A stretch of 64,000 nucleotides of DNA from Palsa-504 sp963808315 (lineage in GTDB: Bacteria > Actinomycetota > Actinomycetes > Streptosporangiales > Streptosporangiaceae): positions 62,001 through 126,000 of the forward strand of contig CAWEFK010000017.1 in NCBI GenBank assembly GCA_963808315.1, given 5' to 3'. Below are positions 61,640-64,000 of this stretch, piece after piece; positions within the stretch are counted from its first letter, which is position 1; each line of letters begins with the position of its first letter. The translations under genes were made by a program, and so were the position numbers. Below the pieces are notes generated by a model that did no database searches, was not told the origin of the DNA, and worked only from the letters and a program-made list of their open reading frames with translations.

Positions 61640-62139
61640 CCACGCCGGATGCGGAAGCGCGAGCCGAGCCGATGACCAGCGCGCACGCGGCCGCGGTCCT
61701 GGCGATCTACCAGGCCGGGATCGAGGAGGGCAATGCTACCTTCGAGACCCGCGCGCCGGACTGGGCGGCCTTCACCGCGGCCCGGCTGCCTGCTCACCGG
61801 TACGTCGCCATCACGCGCGGGCAGGTGGCCGGGTGGGTGGCCGCCTCGGCGGTCTCGGGCCGCTGCGTCTACGCCGGGGTGGTCGAGCATTCCGTCTACG
61901 TTCGTCCCGCCGACCGCAGCCGCGGCGTTGGCCGCCTGCTGCTGGACACGCTGATCGCCTCGACCGAGTCGGCCGGGATCTGGACCATCCAGTCCGGCAT
62001 CTTCCCGGAGAACGCCGCCAGCCTGGCCCTGCACCAGGCGGCCGGGTTCCGGGTCGTCGGGACCCGGGAACGCATCGGCCAGCACCACGGCCGCTGGCGC
62101 GACGTGGTCATGATCGAGCGCCGCAGCCCAGTGGTCTGA
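61636..62139 (+). CDS. ArsN1-type GNAT N-acetyltransferase
   Basis: A 167-residue GNAT enzyme related to phosphinothricin acetyltransferase: AIYQAGIEEGNATFETRAPD, the acetyl-CoA loop RPADRSRGVGRLLLDTL, and GFRVVGTRERIGQHHGRWRD. In arsenic clusters such proteins acetylate arsinothricin, an arsenic antibiotic resembling phosphinothricin. The GTG at 61636 overlaps the arsM stop as GTGA. The context supports arsinothricin resistance; phosphinothricin-like amino acids are also possible substrates. Confidence 0.8.
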   Translation: MTTPDAEARAEPMTSAHAAAVLAIYQAGIEEGNATFETRAPDWAAFTAARLPAHRYVAITRGQVAGWVAASAVSGRCVYAGVVEHSVYVRPADRSRGVGRLLLDTLIASTESAGIWTIQSGIFPENAASLALHQAAGFRVVGTRERIGQHHGRWRDVVMIERRSPVV

Positions 62140-62163
62140 CCGGCACCAGACGCGCGGGGAGGG

Positions 62164-62841
62164 TCAGGCCGTGCTGGCCAGGCGCGGCGCGAGACGCTCG
62201 ACTCGGGCGTTCAGGTCGGCTACCGCCGCGTCGAAACCCGCCGGATCACCGGCCGGCACCGGGTCGGGCACGGACCAGTGCATTGCGGTCTGCATGCCGA
62301 GTTCCTCGTGAGCCAGATCGCACACCGTGACGACCAGGTCGTTGTCGTTCTGGACCTCACCGATATGGCGGGGCCGCAGCCGGGGCAGCGGCAGGTGGTG
62401 ACGGCGGGCGGCCGCGATGGCGCCCGGTTCGATCGCCGGGCCGGGGTGGGTGCCGGCCGAGACCGCCGGGATGCTGCTGGCCCGGCGCCACAGCGCGGCG
62501 GCCAGGTGCGAGCGCGCCGAGTTAGCAGTGCAGACGAACAGCACCCGCCGCGCCGGGCGGGGAGACGGCGCGGCCAGCGGGTCCAGGGCGCCGGGGATCA
62601 GCCGCAGGTACGTGCGGCGCCTGTCCCCCTCGGACCGGCGGCGGGCGATCACCCCGGCCTGCTCAAGCACATGCAGATGGTGCGCCAGCAGGTTGGACGG
62701 CATGGCCAGCATCGTCGCCAGCTCCGACGGGGACGCGTCCCCGGCCAGCAGCGTGTCGGTGATGGTCAGCCGGGCAGGATCGGCCAGCGCGGCGTGCACG
62801 GCGACCCGCCGGGCCAGGTCGAAGCTTTGCTCAAGGTTCAT
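62164..62841 (-). CDS. ArsR-ArsC fusion: HTH repressor fused to arsenate reductase
   Basis: A 225-residue two-domain protein. Residues 1-95 are an ArsR-type winged helix (AVHAALADPARLTITDTLL, MPSNLLAHHLHVLEQAGVI) without an obvious CxC metalloid site. Residues 98-225 are a low-molecular-weight phosphatase/ArsC domain with the P-loop VLFVCTANSARSHLAAALW and the Asp-Pro catalytic region VPDPVPAGDP. It could both reduce arsenate and regulate the divergent aquaporin gene. ATG 62841 is 46 bp from that gene. Confidence 0.83.
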   Translation of the reverse strand: MNLEQSFDLARRVAVHAALADPARLTITDTLLAGDASPSELATMLAMPSNLLAHHLHVLEQAGVIARRRSEGDRRRTYLRLIPGALDPLAAPSPRPARRVLFVCTANSARSHLAAALWRRASSIPAVSAGTHPGPAIEPGAIAAARRHHLPLPRLRPRHIGEVQNDNDLVVTVCDLAHEELGMQTAMHWSVPDPVPAGDPAGFDAAVADLNARVERLAPRLASTA

Positions 62842-62857
62842 TGACTCAATCTTGACT
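62841..62857. promoter_or_regulatory. Direct repeat in the ArsR-ArsC / aquaporin divergent promoter
   Basis: TTGACT occurs at 62841-62846 and 62852-62857 with an 11-bp period, and TCAA-TC-TTGA forms a small dyad across the gap. The first copy overlaps the start codon of the fusion gene. It is a candidate site for the fusion's own HTH domain. Confidence 0.4.
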
Positions 62858-62887
62858 GAGCTATCTTCCTCTGTCAACATAGGCCGC

Positions 62888-63946
62888 GTGACTGATGCAC
62901 CCGTCCCGCTGTGGCGCCGCCTGCTGGCCGAGTTTCTGGGCAGCGGGTTCCTCGCCGCGCTGGTGATCGGGTCCGGCATCGCCGCGCAACGGCTCTCGCC
63001 GGGCCAGACCGGGCTGGAGCTGGCGGAGAACGCGGCAGCGACCGCGGCCGGGCTGTTCGCGATCATCTTGATGTTCGGCCCGGTCTCCGGGGGTCACTTC
63101 AACCCGGTGGTGTCCTTTGCCGATGCCGCCTTCGGCGGGCTGCGCTGGCGGGAGGCGGCGGCGTATCTCCCGGCTCAGGTGGCGGGGTGCATCACCGGGA
63201 CGGTGGCGGCGAACCTGATGTTCGCGCTGCCCGCAGTCGCCATCTCGGCCAAGCACCGGGCCTCGCCCGCGCACTTCCTCTCGGAGGTCATTGCCACACT
63301 GGGGCTGCTGCTGGTGATCTTCTCGCTGGCCCGGTCCGGGCGCGCCCGCACCGCCCCGGCCGCGGTCGGCGCCTACATCGGCGCGGCGTACTGGTTCACC
63401 TCATCGACCAGCTTCGCGAATCCGGCCATCACCATCGGCCGGATGTTCTCCGATACCTTCGCGGGCATCGACCCCGCCTCGGTGCTGCCTTTCATCGGCG
63501 CGCAGATCCTCGGCGGCATCCTGGCCGTCGGGATCATCAAGGCGCTGTACCCCGCCATCACGCCCGCCGACGCCGCCGAGGTCGTCGTCCCGCACGGTGA
63601 AGGGCCGCCGTCCCGGGCCACACATGACGGCGTCTCGCAGTCCGCGGGCCAGCCGCCGGCCGCGCCTCCGTCACCGGCAACTAGACAGGAGCCCTGCCGT
63701 GCACCTGCTCATGATCGGCGGCAGCGACGCCGGAATCAGCGCCGCCCTGCGCGCCCGCGAACTGGACCCCGCTGCGGACGTCACCGTGGTCCTGCACGAT
63801 GCCTACCCCAACTTCTCCATCTGCGGCATCCCGTACTACGTCTCCGGCGAAGTCGGCCACTGGCGCAACCTGGCCCACCGCACCGCCTCCGACCTGGAAG
63901 CCACCGGCATGCGGCTGCGGCTGGACACCACCGCCCGGCGCATTGA
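62888..63946 (+). CDS. Aquaglyceroporin of the arsenic cluster (AqpS-like), doubtful C-terminus
   Basis: A MIP-family channel with six transmembrane segments and the pore motifs GGHFNPVVSF (NPV) and SFANPAITIGR (NPA); the domain covers about residues 1-225. It begins VTDAPVPLWRRLLAEFLGSG. Such channels export As(III) or methylarsenite. The frame runs on to 63946, overlapping the next gene by 248 bp with low-complexity sequence. A TAG at 63682 in another frame is the more natural end, so a small indel near the C-terminus is likely. Confidence 0.8.
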   Translation: MTDAPVPLWRRLLAEFLGSGFLAALVIGSGIAAQRLSPGQTGLELAENAAATAAGLFAIILMFGPVSGGHFNPVVSFADAAFGGLRWREAAAYLPAQVAGCITGTVAANLMFALPAVAISAKHRASPAHFLSEVIATLGLLLVIFSLARSGRARTAPAAVGAYIGAAYWFTSSTSFANPAITIGRMFSDTFAGIDPASVLPFIGAQILGGILAVGIIKALYPAITPADAAEVVVPHGEGPPSRATHDGVSQSAGQPPAAPPSPATRQEPCRAPAHDRRQRRRNQRRPARPRTGPRCGRHRGPARCLPQLLHLRHPVLRLRRSRPLAQPGPPHRLRPGSHRHAAAAGHHRPAH

Positions 63947-64000
63947 CCTGCCCGGCCGCAAGCTCCTGATCAGCTCCGCCGACGGCGGGGAAGAGCTGCT
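63699..64000 (+). CDS. FAD-dependent pyridine nucleotide-disulfide oxidoreductase (5' part; continues beyond window)
   Basis: About 100 residues are visible before the right edge. The N-terminal FAD motif is MIGGSDAGISAALRARELDP, and the redox cysteine lies in NFSICGIPYYVSGE, as in CoA-disulfide reductase/NADH oxidase types. In arsenic islands similar flavoproteins (ArsT-like) keep thiols reduced for arsenate reduction. The GTG at 63699 is supported by the conserved N-terminus; AGGAG lies 9 nt upstream. No stop is seen before position 64000. Confidence 0.8.
   Translation, partial: MHLLMIGGSDAGISAALRARELDPAADVTVVLHDAYPNFSICGIPYYVSGEVGHWRNLAHRTASDLEATGMRLRLDTTARRIDLPGRKLLISSADGGEEL

Overview
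The window reads as chromosomal DNA of a high-GC actinomycete. Codons are strongly G/C-biased at the third position, GTG starts are common, and several families are actinobacterial: a DUF5941 protein, a short-chain Z-isoprenyl diphosphate synthase, a PIN-PhoH fusion, a YtrA-type GntR regulator and a Zur-like Fur protein. The genus cannot be fixed from sequence alone. No tRNA, rRNA, CRISPR array, integrase or intact insertion sequence was found.

Layout. 1-7.4 kb is a polyol-phosphate/glycan cluster: sn-glycerol-1-phosphate dehydrogenase, phosphocholine-type nucleotidyltransferase, DUF5941 protein, IspD/TarI-type cytidylyltransferase, class III aminotransferase and GT2 glycosyltransferase. 7.5-17.4 kb holds PhoH, a prenyl synthase, a secreted Ig-like protein, a ribbon-helix-helix-like protein with a palindrome at its start codon, an NlpC/P60 hydrolase, a DUF255 protein and a beta-lactamase-fold hydrolase. 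17.9-22.1 kb is a zinc ABC transporter divergent from a Zur-like regulator, with a Fur-type box between them. 22-38 kb holds an acyltransferase, a phosphatase-like membrane protein, SelD, an FAD oxidoreductase, a SpoIIE phosphatase, trehalose-phosphate synthase, a pyruvate-oxidase-like enzyme, a GMC oxidoreductase and a GGDEF-EAL protein.

38.4-42.4 kb is the most unusual part. A single-module NRPS-like adenylation-carrier-reductase enzyme is followed 11 bp later by a diverged leucyl/phenylalanyl-tRNA-protein transferase homologue. Together they suggest a tRNA-dependent route to a small peptide aldehyde or alcohol. 42.4-46.7 kb carries a GntR-controlled ABC exporter, an alpha/beta hydrolase and TetR genes. 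46.8-53.1 kb is a translationally coupled pyruvate:ferredoxin oxidoreductase operon behind a DosR/DevR-like box. 53-59.4 kb is a patchwork of small enzymes and gene remnants. 59.5-64 kb is an arsenic island (ArsI, two ArsR, ArsM, ArsN-like acetyltransferase, ArsR-ArsC fusion, aquaporin, FAD disulfide reductase) that runs off the right edge.

Sequence quality. At least twelve breaks in otherwise well-conserved genes can each be repaired by removing one base. The consistent direction points to insertion-type sequencing errors rather than gene decay, so these genes are annotated as whole loci with the break noted. By contrast, the short remnants at 45.5, 53.1, 56.0 and 59.0 kb look like genuinely truncated genes.
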